Part shown: piece by piece, positions 12,646 through 20,690 of the stretch
Layout: each line of letters begins with the position of its first letter
Position numbering within the stretch: the first letter of the stretch is position 1
Origin: JADJWR01 sp964610575
GTDB taxonomy: Bacteria > Pseudomonadota > Gammaproteobacteria > Burkholderiales > Burkholderiaceae_F
DNA: 30,198 nucleotides
Direction of reading: 5' to 3'
Assembly (NCBI GenBank): GCA_964610575.1
Contig: CAZSYX010000037.1
Location: forward strand, 1-30,198
Notes under the pieces: generated by a model
What the model saw: the letters and a program-made list of their open reading frames with translations, nothing else
What the model was told of the DNA's origin: nothing
Database searches by the model: none
Made by a program: the position numbers and the translations under genes

Positions 12646-14433
12646 ATGACCGACCTTTCCAGCCCGCAGATCGCCCGTGCGCACCCGGTGCGCTCCCCGC
12701 GCGGCGCCGCCATCAGTTGCCGCAACTGGCAGATCGAGGCCGCCTACCGGATGATTCAGAACAACCTCGATCCCGAGGTGGCGGAGAACCCCGACGCCCT
12801 GGTGGTTTACGGCGGCATCGGCAAGGCGGCGCGCAACTGGGACTGCTTCGAGGCGATCCTGAAGGCACTGCGCGAGTTGCGCGAGGACGAGTCGTTGCTG
12901 ATCCAGTCCGGCAAGCCGGTCGGCGTCCTGCGCACGCACGCCGACGCGCCGCGCGTGCTGATCGCCAACTCGAACCTGGTGCCGAAGTGGGCCACCTGGG
13001 AGCACTTCAACGAGCTCGACCGCAAGGGCCTGATGATGTATGGCCAGATGACGGCGGGCTCGTGGATCTACATCGGCAGCCAGGGCATCGTGCAGGGCAC
13101 CTACGAGACCTTCGTCGAAGCCGGCCGCCAGCACTATGGAGACCCCTCGGCTGCGGCAAGCCGCAGCCGATCCCCCGAGGGGATCGAGCCCGGCTTGGGG
13201 CGGCCCGGCGCTCGGGCTCGTGGCGGCAGCCAATGGGAGGGCCGCTGGATCCTCACCGCCGGCCTCGGCGGCATGGGCGGCGCCCAGCCGCTGGCGGCCA
13301 CCTTTGCCGGCGCTGTCTCCCTGAACATCGAATGCCAGCAGAGCCGCATCGATTTCCGCCTGCGTTCGCGCTACCTCGACGAGCAGGCGGCGAACCTCGA
13401 CGATGCGCTCGCTCGGATCAAGAAGTACACCACGCAGAAGAAGGCGGTGTCGATCGGATTGCTCGGCAACGCCGCCGAGGTGATGCCGGAACTGGTGCGG
13501 CGCGCGAAGGCGGGCGGCATCAGACCCGATCTCGTCACCGACCAGACCTCGGCGCACGATCTCATCAACGGCTACCTGCCGGCCGGATGGACGGTCGAGC
13601 AGTGGCGCGCCGCGCAGGCCGAAAGCAGCCAGCACGCCCGCCTTCGCGATGCGGCGGCGAAGAGCTGCGCCGTGCACGTGCAGGCGATGCTTGCCTTCAA
13701 GAGCATGGGCGTGCCGACGGTGGACTACGGCAACAATATCCGCCAGGTGGCGTACGACCAGGGCGTGGGCAACGCCTTCGACTTCCCCGGCTTCGTGCCC
13801 GCCTACATCCGGCCGCTGTTCTGCCGCGGCAAGGGGCCGTTCCGCTGGGTGGCTCTTTCGGGCGACCCGGAGGACATCCGCAGGACCGACGCCAAGATGA
13901 AGGAACTCTTCCCGAACGACGGCAGCCTCCACCGCTGGCTCGACATGGCACAGAGCCGCATCGCCTTCCAGGGCCTGCCGGCGCGCATCTGCTGGATCGG
14001 GCTGGGCGAAAGGCATCGCGCCGGGCTGGCGTTCAACGAGATGGTGAAATCGGGCGAACTGGCAGCGCCGATCGTGATCGGCCGCGATCACCTCGACTCC
14101 GGTTCGGTGGCCAGCCCCAACCGAGAAACGGAAGCGATGCGCGATGGCTCGGATGCCGTCTCCGACTGGCCGCTGCTCAACGCCCTGCTCGCCACCGCCG
14201 GCGGCGCCACCTGGGTCAGCCTGCATCACGGCGGCGGCGTCGGCATGGGCTACTCGCAGCACGCCGGCGTGGTGATCGTCTGCGACGGCACCGACGCGGC
14301 GGCGAAGCGAATCGAACGCGTGCTGTGGAACGATCCGGCCACCGGCGTGATCCGCCACGCCGATGCCGGCTACGAGGACGCGATCGCCTGCGCGCGCGAG
14401 CAGGGCCTGAACATGCCGATGCTGGGGAAATGA
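12646..14433 (+). CDS. hutU: Urocanate hydratase (urocanase) with an in-frame insertion
   Basis: Hydrates urocanate to imidazolonepropionate using tightly bound NAD+. The 595-residue sequence is urocanase throughout: RNWQIEAAYRMIQNNLDPEVAENP, VLIANSNLVPKWATWEHFNELD, the NAD-site GLGGMGGAQPLA, QSRIDFRLRSRYLDEQA, RICWIGLGERHR and the late HHGGGVGMGYSQHAG. Urocanases are usually about 555-570 residues. The excess is a 28-34-residue segment at about 166-198, rich in Ser, Arg, Gly and Pro, inserted between RQHYG and GRWILTAGLGG and encoded by palindromic DNA. All recognised catalytic blocks remain, so the enzyme is probably active. GAGGA precedes the ATG; the stop overlaps hutH (ATGA). Confidence 0.95.
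   Translation: MTDLSSPQIARAHPVRSPRGAAISCRNWQIEAAYRMIQNNLDPEVAENPDALVVYGGIGKAARNWDCFEAILKALRELREDESLLIQSGKPVGVLRTHADAPRVLIANSNLVPKWATWEHFNELDRKGLMMYGQMTAGSWIYIGSQGIVQGTYETFVEAGRQHYGDPSAAASRSRSPEGIEPGLGRPGARARGGSQWEGRWILTAGLGGMGGAQPLAATFAGAVSLNIECQQSRIDFRLRSRYLDEQAANLDDALARIKKYTTQKKAVSIGLLGNAAEVMPELVRRAKAGGIRPDLVTDQTSAHDLINGYLPAGWTVEQWRAAQAESSQHARLRDAAAKSCAVHVQAMLAFKSMGVPTVDYGNNIRQVAYDQGVGNAFDFPGFVPAYIRPLFCRGKGPFRWVALSGDPEDIRRTDAKMKELFPNDGSLHRWLDMAQSRIAFQGLPARICWIGLGERHRAGLAFNEMVKSGELAAPIVIGRDHLDSGSVASPNRETEAMRDGSDAVSDWPLLNALLATAGGATWVSLHHGGGVGMGYSQHAGVVIVCDGTDAAAKRIERVLWNDPATGVIRHADAGYEDAIACAREQGLNMPMLGK
13141..13224 (+). repeat. Palindromic element inserted in frame in hutU
   Basis: About 84 bp (28 codons) with no counterpart in typical urocanases. 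It folds as a nested palindrome: outer arms CCCCTCGG (13143-13150) and CCGAGGGG (13175-13182), inner arms CGGCTGCGG and CCGCAGCCG around a short loop. A second, looser GC-rich inverted segment follows (GAGCCCGG...CCGGCGCTCGGGCTC). No stop codon occurs in the hutU frame. The exact ends are estimated from where family similarity stops and resumes. Confidence 0.65.
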
Positions 14434-16010
14434 CCTTGCGCACATTGCGAATCAGTCCCGGTCGGCTCACTCTCGGCGATCTGCAGGCAGTCCACGCCGG
14501 CGACGTATCGGTCGAGATCGACCCCACGGCGGGCAAGGCGATCGCCGCCAGTGCCGCGGTGGTCGAGCGCGCCGCCGCGGGCAGCGCTCCGGTCTATGGC
14601 GTCAACACCGGCTTCGGCAAGCTCGCCTCCACAAGGATCAGCGAAGCCGACCTTGCCACGCTGCAGCTGAACCTGATCCGCTCGCACAGCGTCGGCGTCG
14701 GCGAGCCGCTGTCGCCGTCCGTGGTGCGGCTGATGCTGGCCCTGAAGGCGGCGAGCCTGGCCCGCGGCCACTCCGGCGTGCGTCCCGCCGTCATCGACAT
14801 GCTGGTCAAGGTGCACAACTCGGGCCTGGTGCCGTACGTGCCGAGCCAGGGTTCGGTCGGCGCCTCGGGCGACCTGGCGCCGCTGGCGCACATGACGCTC
14901 GCCCTGCTGGGCGAAGGCGAAATGCTCGTCGACGGCAAGCGGGCGCCGGCGGCGCCATTGCTGCGCGCGGCCGGCATCGCGCCCCTGGCGCTTGCCGCCA
15001 AGGAGGGCCTGGCGCTGATCAACGGCACGCAGACCTCAACCGCGCTGGCGTTGCACGCGCTGCTCACCTTCGAGCCGGTGCTCGAAGCGGCGCTGGTCAT
15101 CGGCGCGCTGACGGTGGATGCGGCACGAGGCAGCGATGGGCCGTTCGACCCGCGCATCCACGAACTGCGCGGCCAGCCGGGACAGATCGACGTCGCCAAG
15201 TACTACCGGGCGCTGCTCGTTGACAGCGAGATCCGCGCCTCGCACCGCGAAGGCGACGACCGCGTGCAGGACCCCTACTGCCTGCGCTGCCAGCCGCAGG
15301 TCGTCGGCGCCTGCCTCGACCAGTTGCGGCACGCGGCGCTGGTGCTGCTGCGCGAAGCCAATGCGGTGACCGACAACCCGCTGGTGTTCGCACCCGACGC
15401 CGAAGGCGTCGGCTCCGAGCCCTATGGGGCGCTCGTCTCCGGCGGCAACTTCCACGCCGAGCCGGTGGCGCTTTCCGCAGATGGCATGGCGGTCGCGATC
15501 GCCGAGGTTGGCGCGATCGCCGAGCGGCGCATCGCGATGCTGATCGACACCGGCGTGTCGCACCTGCCGCCCTTCCTGGCGCGCGAGCCGGGACTGAACT
15601 CGGGGTTCATGATCGCGCACGTCACCGCGGCATCGCTGGCCAGCGAGAACAAGTCGCTGGCGCATCCGGCCAGCGTCGATAGCCTGCCGACCTCGGCCAA
15701 CCAGGAAGATCACGTCAGCATGGCCACGTTCGCCGCGCGGCGGCTGGCGCCGATGATCCGCAACACGGCGCACATCCTCGGCATCGAACTGCTGGCCGCG
15801 GCGCAGGGCATCGACTTCCTGCGTCCGCTGAAGAGCTCACCGGCACTGGAGGCAGTGCACGCGCTGGTCCGGGAGAGGTGTCCGTCGGTGGAAGGCGACC
15901 GCTACCTGGCGCCGGACATCGACCGGGCCACCCTGCTCGTCACCGACGGCTCGCTGTCGCGGATATTCCGCAAGCTGCCGCGGCTGCCGGTGCTGTGGAT
16001 CGCCGCGTGA
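14430..16010 (+). CDS. hutH: Histidine ammonia-lyase
   Basis: Deaminates L-histidine to trans-urocanate, the entry step of the pathway. It is a 526-residue member of the aromatic amino acid lyase family. The autocatalytic MIO cofactor triad Ala145-Ser146-Gly147 sits in GSVGASGDLAPLAH. Other blocks are the lid tyrosine in PVYGVNTGFGKL, LINGTQTSTA, QDPYCLRCQPQV, DNPLVF and GNFHAEPVA. The ATG at 14430 overlaps the hutU stop (ATGA), giving a tightly coupled hutUH pair. An open frame runs upstream through hutU out of phase, but those residues are not HAL-like. The urocanate made here is the expected inducer acting on HutC. Confidence 0.96.
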   Translation: MTLRTLRISPGRLTLGDLQAVHAGDVSVEIDPTAGKAIAASAAVVERAAAGSAPVYGVNTGFGKLASTRISEADLATLQLNLIRSHSVGVGEPLSPSVVRLMLALKAASLARGHSGVRPAVIDMLVKVHNSGLVPYVPSQGSVGASGDLAPLAHMTLALLGEGEMLVDGKRAPAAPLLRAAGIAPLALAAKEGLALINGTQTSTALALHALLTFEPVLEAALVIGALTVDAARGSDGPFDPRIHELRGQPGQIDVAKYYRALLVDSEIRASHREGDDRVQDPYCLRCQPQVVGACLDQLRHAALVLLREANAVTDNPLVFAPDAEGVGSEPYGALVSGGNFHAEPVALSADGMAVAIAEVGAIAERRIAMLIDTGVSHLPPFLAREPGLNSGFMIAHVTAASLASENKSLAHPASVDSLPTSANQEDHVSMATFAARRLAPMIRNTAHILGIELLAAAQGIDFLRPLKSSPALEAVHALVRERCPSVEGDRYLAPDIDRATLLVTDGSLSRIFRKLPRLPVLWIAA

Positions 16011-16055
16011 GAGCGGCAAGGCGCGACGGCCGCGCCTGAGCGAACAGGCTCGCGC

Positions 16056-16460
16056 TCAGCGCGTGCCGGCCTCGCCCTTCAGGTAGGCCGCCAGCGGCGC
16101 GTCCTGGTTCTGCGCGTGGGCGGCAAACCAGCCCATCAGTTCGTGCGCATAGTGGCGCACGCCGTCGACATCGCCGGCATCGAACCGGCGCCGCATGTCG
16201 GCCAGCCGTTCGACGAAGCGGTCGTGCTCCCGCTTGTGCACCCCGTAGTGGGGGTAGTTCTCCTGCAGCATGTACTGCTCTTCGAGCGCGGTGTGCCGGA
16301 GCATGTGCTCGTGCAGCGCCAGCAGGTGCTCGCCATAGTCGGCCTCGGCCGGGTCGTTCAGCGCGTCGACGATCGACTGGAACTCGTGATGCAGGTCGTC
16401 GATCGGCTTGAAGCCGACGAAAATGTCGTCGTGTCGCGTCTTGGTCGCGGCCTGGCTCAT
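16056..16460 (-). CDS. Bacteriohemerythrin-like protein
   Basis: A 134-residue single-domain hemerythrin, a four-helix bundle carrying a non-haem di-iron site that binds O2 or senses oxygen, NO or iron. Candidate ligands are in order: DDLHHEFQSIVD, LLALHEHMLRHTALEEQYM (His and Glu), HKREHDRFVERL and the closing HAQNQDAPLAAYL (HxxxxD). The ATG at 16460 has GGAG 6 nt upstream and removes a long non-homologous N-terminus that would otherwise be read antisense to the next gene. It stands alone, convergent with hutH. Function beyond O2/iron binding cannot be told from context. Confidence 0.88.
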   Translation of the reverse strand: MSQAATKTRHDDIFVGFKPIDDLHHEFQSIVDALNDPAEADYGEHLLALHEHMLRHTALEEQYMLQENYPHYGVHKREHDRFVERLADMRRRFDAGDVDGVRHYAHELMGWFAAHAQNQDAPLAAYLKGEAGTR

Positions 16461-16605
16461 GGCGGTCTCCACCGGGTTGACGGCGCAAAGGTAAGACGGC
16501 GACCGGGCGGCGCGCTTGACCGAGCGCAAAGCCCGCCCGATCGTGCTTGCGTCCGCCGCCGCAAGCGGCAAACTTCTGCAACCCGGATTATTGCCGGAGA
16601 AAACG

Positions 16606-18141
16606 ATGCTCGAACTGGCCTCTCTGATCAACCGGCAGGCACGCTTCCGCGGCGCAGCACCCGCGCTGACCTTCGAGGGGGCGACGCACACCTACGCGCA
16701 GTTCGCCGAGCGGGTCAGCCGTACCGCGAATGCGCTGGCCGGCCTCGGTATCCGCCGCGGCGACAAGGTGGCCAGCCTGCTCGGCAACTGCCGCGAACTG
16801 GTCGAACTGACCTTCGCCATGCCGTCGCTCGGCGCGGTGAACGTGCCGCTGTCGCCGCTGCTGATGGGGCCGGGGCTGCGCGCGCTGCTCGCCGATTCGC
16901 AGGCATCGGCGCTGGTCACCCAGGTGTCGATGCTGCCGGTGATCGAGTCGATCCGCGACGAACTGGCACAGGTGCTGCACCGGCGCGTCGTGCTCGTTGA
17001 CGGCGCCGAGCCGGGCTGCTTCAGCCTGGCCGAACTGCGCTCGGTCGCTTCGGCACAGCCGCCGCGGGCGACCGTCACGCAGGACGACCTGTTCAACATC
17101 ATGTACACCAGCGGCACGACCGGCCTGCCCAAGGGCATCATGCACACGCACTACGTTCGTGCGATGTACGCGCTGCTGATGGGCGCGGCCTGGCGGATGA
17201 CGCCGGAGTCGGTGGTGCTGCACACCGGGGCGATCGTCTTCAACGGCGCCTACACCACGCTGATGCCGTGCTTCCACCTCGGCGCGCACTACGTGCTGGC
17301 GTCGCAGTTCGATGCCGCCGAGGCGATCGCGCTGATCGAACGGCACCGCGTCACGCACACGATGATGGTGCCGGCGCAGATCGTCGCGCTGCTCGACGCG
17401 CCGCAGTTCGCCCCGGAGAAACTGGCGTCGCTGCAGATGCTCCTGTCGCTCGGCGCGCCGCTGCACCAGGAGCAGAAGGAGCGGCTCAATCGCCTGCTGC
17501 CGGGCCGCTTCTACGAGCTGTACGGCCTGACCGAGGGCTTCGTCACCATCCTCGACGTCAAGGACTCGGTGCGCAAGGCGGGCTCGGTCGGCGTGCCGCC
17601 GCCGTTCTTCTCGATGCGAATCGTGCGCGAGGACGGCACCGACGCCGACGGCGGCGAGATCGGCGAAATCGTCGGCCGCGGGCCGATCCTGATGAGCGGC
17701 TACCACAACCGCCCCGACCTCACCGAGAAGGCAATCCGCAACGGCTGGCTGCTGACCGGCGACATGGGCTACGTGGACGACGAAGGCTTCTTGCACCTGG
17801 TCGACCGCAAGAAGGACATGATCGACTCCGGCGGCGTGAAGGTCTATCCGCGCGACGTCGAGGAGGTCGCCGCCCGCCATCCGGCGGTGGCCGAGGTCGC
17901 CGTCTTCGGCATTCCCGACGAAAAGTGGGGCGAGACGCCGGTGGCCGCCGTGGTCCTGCGATCGGATGCGCACGCCAGCGAAGACGAACTGCGCGAATGG
18001 ATCAACGGCCACGTGGCCGCGCGCTACCAGCGCGTGGCGCGCGTGCTGATCATGAAGGACTTCCCGCGCAGCGCCGCCGGCAAGACGCTGAAGCGGGAGA
18101 TGCGCTCGCCGTTCTGGAAGGGGCGGGAGAAGAGCATCTGA
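16606..18141 (+). CDS. AMP-dependent acyl-CoA synthetase/ligase
   Basis: A 511-residue ANL-superfamily enzyme that adenylates a carboxylic acid and transfers it to CoA. Motifs are A3 YTSGTTGLPKG (about 166-176), A5 YELYGLTEG, A7/A8 TGDMGYVDDEGFLHLVDRKKDMIDSGGVKVYPRDVEE, and A10 with the catalytic lysine in RSAAGKTLKREMR near the C-terminus. The substrate (fatty, aromatic or other acid) cannot be read from sequence and no beta-oxidation genes are adjacent. GGAG lies 8 nt before the ATG at 16606. It appears monocistronic, divergent from the hemerythrin and followed by a palindromic repeat. Confidence 0.92.
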   Translation: MLELASLINRQARFRGAAPALTFEGATHTYAQFAERVSRTANALAGLGIRRGDKVASLLGNCRELVELTFAMPSLGAVNVPLSPLLMGPGLRALLADSQASALVTQVSMLPVIESIRDELAQVLHRRVVLVDGAEPGCFSLAELRSVASAQPPRATVTQDDLFNIMYTSGTTGLPKGIMHTHYVRAMYALLMGAAWRMTPESVVLHTGAIVFNGAYTTLMPCFHLGAHYVLASQFDAAEAIALIERHRVTHTMMVPAQIVALLDAPQFAPEKLASLQMLLSLGAPLHQEQKERLNRLLPGRFYELYGLTEGFVTILDVKDSVRKAGSVGVPPPFFSMRIVREDGTDADGGEIGEIVGRGPILMSGYHNRPDLTEKAIRNGWLLTGDMGYVDDEGFLHLVDRKKDMIDSGGVKVYPRDVEEVAARHPAVAEVAVFGIPDEKWGETPVAAVVLRSDAHASEDELREWINGHVAARYQRVARVLIMKDFPRSAAGKTLKREMRSPFWKGREKSI

Positions 18142-18152
18142 GGCGCAGTTTC

Positions 18153-18224
18153 GTCGCCCCGGCGAGAGGCCGGGGCCCAAGTTCGCGGCGCAGAAAACCG
18201 GGTCCCGGCCTGCGCCGGGACGAC
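18153..18224. repeat. Dimeric palindromic repeat, subfamily 1, copy 1
   Basis: Inverted arms GTCGCCCCGGCGAGAGGCCG...(18153 on) and the reverse complement ending CCTGCGCCGGGACGAC at 18224 enclose a short AT-richer centre. Each arm is itself a small hairpin. It is closely similar to 26527-26596 and starts 12 bp after the acyl-CoA ligase stop, where it could act as an RNA-stabilising or terminating structure. Confidence 0.85.
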
Positions 18225-18281
18225 CAATCCAGCCAAGAAAGACGGAGGGCCAGGCACCTCCCGGTGGCTGGCCCGTCCGAG

Positions 18282-18300
18282 GGCAGGCTCGAAGCCTGCC
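18282..18300. terminator. Hairpin at the 3' end of the usp gene
   Basis: GGCAGGCT, triloop CGA, AGCCTGCC: a perfect 8-bp stem 13 bp beyond the usp stop codon. There is no U tract on either strand, so it is at best a weak or factor-assisted terminator or an mRNA 3'-end stabiliser. Confidence 0.45.
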
Positions 18301-18312
18301 GCAGGTGGTGTA

Positions 18313-18747
18313 TCAGCGATACACCAGAATCGGAATCGTCGAGTGCGTCAGTACCTTCTGCGTTTCGCTCCCGAGTAGGACCGCGCTCAGGCCACGCCGC
18401 CCGTGCGAGGCCATGAAGATGACGTCGCAGCCGTACTTCTTGGCCGTGTCGATGATCGCCTCATAAGGCGAGAACGACTTCACCATCTCCGTCTCGCACG
18501 GAACCTTGGCGTCCTTCGCGGCCTGCACCAGCGGCGCCAGCCGTTGCTCGGCGGCCTGGGCGTTACGCGCCTCGAACGCCTCGAGCGTCTCGGGACGGTA
18601 CTCCGACAGCGTCGAGTAAGAGTACGGCTCGACCACCGTCAGCCCGACCACCGATGCGCCGAGCTGGCTGGCCATCTTCAGCGCGCCCTGCACCGCCTTG
18701 GCCGAAAGCTCGGACCCATCGGTCGGTAGCAGGATCTTCTTGAACAT
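18313..18747 (-). CDS. Universal stress protein, UspA family
   Basis: A 144-residue single Usp domain. It begins MFKKILLPTDGSELSAKAVQ, with the conserved Asp after the first strand. It ends with the ATP-binding signature G-2x-G-9x-G(S/T) as ASHGRRGLSAVLLGSETQKVLTHSTIPILV, so it should be an ATP-binding Usp. Such proteins promote survival under starvation, oxidative or respiratory stress in the cytoplasm. GGAG precedes the ATG by about 8 nt. It appears to be its own transcription unit with a candidate promoter just upstream. Confidence 0.95.
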   Translation of the reverse strand: MFKKILLPTDGSELSAKAVQGALKMASQLGASVVGLTVVEPYSYSTLSEYRPETLEAFEARNAQAAEQRLAPLVQAAKDAKVPCETEMVKSFSPYEAIIDTAKKYGCDVIFMASHGRRGLSAVLLGSETQKVLTHSTIPILVYR

Positions 18748-18773
18748 ATGACTTTCTCCGAAACGCCAACGTC

Positions 18774-18801
18774 ATCCTAAGCGCCCGCCGAGTGGCGGCA
18801 A
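18774..18801 (-). promoter_or_regulatory. Candidate usp promoter
   Basis: On the minus strand TTGCCG (18801-18796, 4/6), 16 nt and TAGGAT (18779-18774, 4/6) lie about 27 nt upstream of the usp ATG, in the 64-bp gap after tcdA. Both hexamers are weak matches. Confidence 0.3.
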
Positions 18802-18811
18802 TTGATGGCTA

Positions 18812-19621
18812 TCAAGACGCCGCCAAGGGACCCGCTGCCGATGCCAGATGCCGCAACGCAGCCGCTGCGGCGGTGAATCCCATCGCCCCGGTGACGGCCA
18901 CGGTCGAGCCATAGCCGGCACAGGCCAGCCGCGCCTGCGGCGAGCAGTCCTGCGGGGTTCGGATCGGTTCGTCGGAGTAGATCGCCGCGACGCCGAACCT
19001 GCGAATCCGGGTACCGCTTTCGCGCGGGAAGCCGTAGTGCCGACGAAGGCGATAGCGGACCTTGGCCAGCAGCGGATCGCCGCCGGCACGTGCGAGATCT
19101 TCCTGCCGCAGTCGGGTCGGGTCGATCCGACCGCCGGCGGCGCCACAGGTGATCACGGCGATGCCTTGGATCCGGCAGGCGGCGATCAATGCCGCCTTGG
19201 CGCTGACCTGGTCGATGCAGTCCAGCACCAGATCGTGGCCGGCAGCCAGCCGCGCGGCGTTGTCCACATCGACGAACTCCTCGACCGGCAGCACCTTGCA
19301 CGACGGGTCGATCGCCGCGATGCGCTCGGCCATCGCCTGCACCTTGGCCTTGCCGTAGGCGTCGCCAAGCGCGTGGATCTGCCGGTTGGTGTTGCTCTCC
19401 GCAATGTGGTCGAGGTCGACCAGCGAAATCGTGCCGACGCCACTTCGTGCCAGCGCCTCGGCCGCCCACGAGCCGACGCCGCCAACACCCACTACCGCGA
19501 CCCGTGCCGCACGCAAACGCAGGTAGCCCTCTTCGCCATACAGCCGCGCCACGCCGGCGAAGCGGCGTTCAGGATCGGGCTGCTCCGCTGCCTCGACCGA
19601 CGAACTCGACTGATGGGGCAT
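18812..19621 (-). CDS. tcdA: tRNA threonylcarbamoyladenosine dehydratase (ThiF/E1-like)
   Basis: A 269-residue ThiF/MoeB-fold ATPase resembling TcdA (CsdL), which cyclises t6A37 to ct6A in tRNAs decoding ANN codons. The nucleotide loop is VAVVGVGGVGSWAAEALARSG (about 41-61). It continues with SLVDLDHIAESNTNRQIHALGDAYGKAK, where the N/R/Q residues bind ATP, then DCIDQVSAKAALI and RRHYGFPRESG. The ATG is at 19621, 11 bp after the DUF697-like gene, so the two form one operon. CsdE or CsdA, which serve TcdA in E. coli, are not adjacent. Confidence 0.9.
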   Translation of the reverse strand: MPHQSSSSVEAAEQPDPERRFAGVARLYGEEGYLRLRAARVAVVGVGGVGSWAAEALARSGVGTISLVDLDHIAESNTNRQIHALGDAYGKAKVQAMAERIAAIDPSCKVLPVEEFVDVDNAARLAAGHDLVLDCIDQVSAKAALIAACRIQGIAVITCGAAGGRIDPTRLRQEDLARAGGDPLLAKVRYRLRRHYGFPRESGTRIRRFGVAAIYSDEPIRTPQDCSPQARLACAGYGSTVAVTGAMGFTAAAAALRHLASAAGPLAAS

Positions 19622-19632
19622 CGGCTGCCGGT

Positions 19633-20601
19633 TCAGTTCTCGCGCACCATCTGAACGATCCGGTTCACGTCGATCGTGCGCGCCTGCTGCTCGATCTGCG
19701 GCTGGTAGCGGCCCTGCAGCCCGCGCGCCTCCTGCACCATACCGTCGAAGGCGTCCTTCAGCATCTGCGTGCTCATCGTGCGGCCGCCGGCGTAGTAGCG
19801 CGCCGCGGCCTTGCCGAGCGCATACGTGGTGGCGAACGAGAAGGCCATGCCGGTGGCGCCGCGTGCCAGCGTGCCGGCCATCCGCCCCGCCGCTTTGCCG
19901 AACAGGCCGCCGATCAGCTTGCGGCCGATCTCCTCGAGATACTGGCCGGTGAGGCCGACGCCCATGGCGGCCAGCAGGTCCTTGATGTGGCCGCGGTCGA
20001 GTTCGTAGCCGTGCGCCTTGCCGATCCGGTAAACCATGCGCATCTGCAGCGGAATGATCGCCATCGATGCCATCGACTGCGGCAGCAACTCCAGCGCGCC
20101 GTTCAGGATCGACGCGTTCAGGATCATCTTGTCCAGTTCGGCGCTGTCGGCGGCGACGCTCGCCACGACCGGTCCCGGCTGTGCGGGCGCCTGCTTTTCC
20201 GGCGCGGCCGCGGCCGGCAGCGGCAGGGTGACGAGCGCATCGGCCACCGCGGCCGGCTCGGCCATCTGCGGCGGCGTCAGTTTCAGCGCCGCGCCGAGAT
20301 CGGCGAGGAACCTGGTCTCGGCCTCGCTGCGCAGGGCGTCGGCGTCGCACACGCCTACCGCAAGCTCGAAAGCGAGCTGGCGCACCTCGCTGCTGCCCAG
20401 TGCGGCAGCCGCCTTGGCAACGTCGATGCGCCTGAGCAGAACGTCCTGGTAAAGCGCCGGCAGGCTCAGCTGGCCCGCTTCGGCGCCGAGCGACTCGGCG
20501 ACGCGCCGCACTTCGTCGCGCTCGGCATCGGCCTTGTGGCCGTCGGCATAGGCGGCCATCAGCGCGATGGCCAGCACGGCCCGTGTTTCCTCGGCATTCA
20601 T
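19633..20601 (-). CDS. TerB-like / DUF697-like protein of unknown function
   Basis: A 322-residue protein in two parts. Residues 1-120 are helical and acidic, resembling TerB-type domains (MNAEETRAVLAIALMAAYADGHKADAERDEVRRV; an acidic early helix followed by more helices). An Ala/Pro linker lies at about 130-150. Residues about 155-322 resemble DUF697, with ILNGALELLPQSMASMAIIPLQMRMVYRIGKAHG, DRGHIKDLLAAMGVG and glycine-rich amphipathic stretches (KLIGGLFGKAAGRMAGTLARGATGMAF) that may associate with membrane. The ATG at 20601 is preferred because upstream codons extend towards the divergent regulator and show no homology. It lies 11 bp upstream of tcdA. No biochemical role is known to me. Confidence 0.75.
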   Translation of the reverse strand: MNAEETRAVLAIALMAAYADGHKADAERDEVRRVAESLGAEAGQLSLPALYQDVLLRRIDVAKAAAALGSSEVRQLAFELAVGVCDADALRSEAETRFLADLGAALKLTPPQMAEPAAVADALVTLPLPAAAAPEKQAPAQPGPVVASVAADSAELDKMILNASILNGALELLPQSMASMAIIPLQMRMVYRIGKAHGYELDRGHIKDLLAAMGVGLTGQYLEEIGRKLIGGLFGKAAGRMAGTLARGATGMAFSFATTYALGKAAARYYAGGRTMSTQMLKDAFDGMVQEARGLQGRYQPQIEQQARTIDVNRIVQMVREN

Positions 20602-20632
20602 CTCGACACCCCGCTTGCACTTGGACTCGGGC

Positions 20633-20644
20633 GGCAAGCTTGCC
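20633..20644. promoter_or_regulatory. 12-bp palindrome between divergent genes
   Basis: GGCAAGCTTGCC is a perfect palindrome in the 89-bp gap between the TerB/DUF697-like gene and the Crp/Fnr regulator. It does not match the Crp or Fnr consensus half-sites. Its position makes it a possible operator, but 12-bp palindromes also occur by chance. Confidence 0.3.
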
Positions 20645-20690
20645 ACATCGACGCACCGCGAGCCGGCCAAAGCGAGGCACACTGACGCCC

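Noticed and set aside
12717..16010. A single open frame running from within hutU through hutH, as if a giant fusion
   Set aside because: Only the part from 14430 encodes histidine ammonia-lyase. The upstream part is out of phase with the clear urocanase frame and is Arg-rich noise.
16011..16055. Rho-independent terminator between hutH and the hemerythrin gene
   Set aside because: A short GGCGCG/CGCGCC stem is present, but there is no T tract on either strand and the stem is common in such GC-rich sequence.
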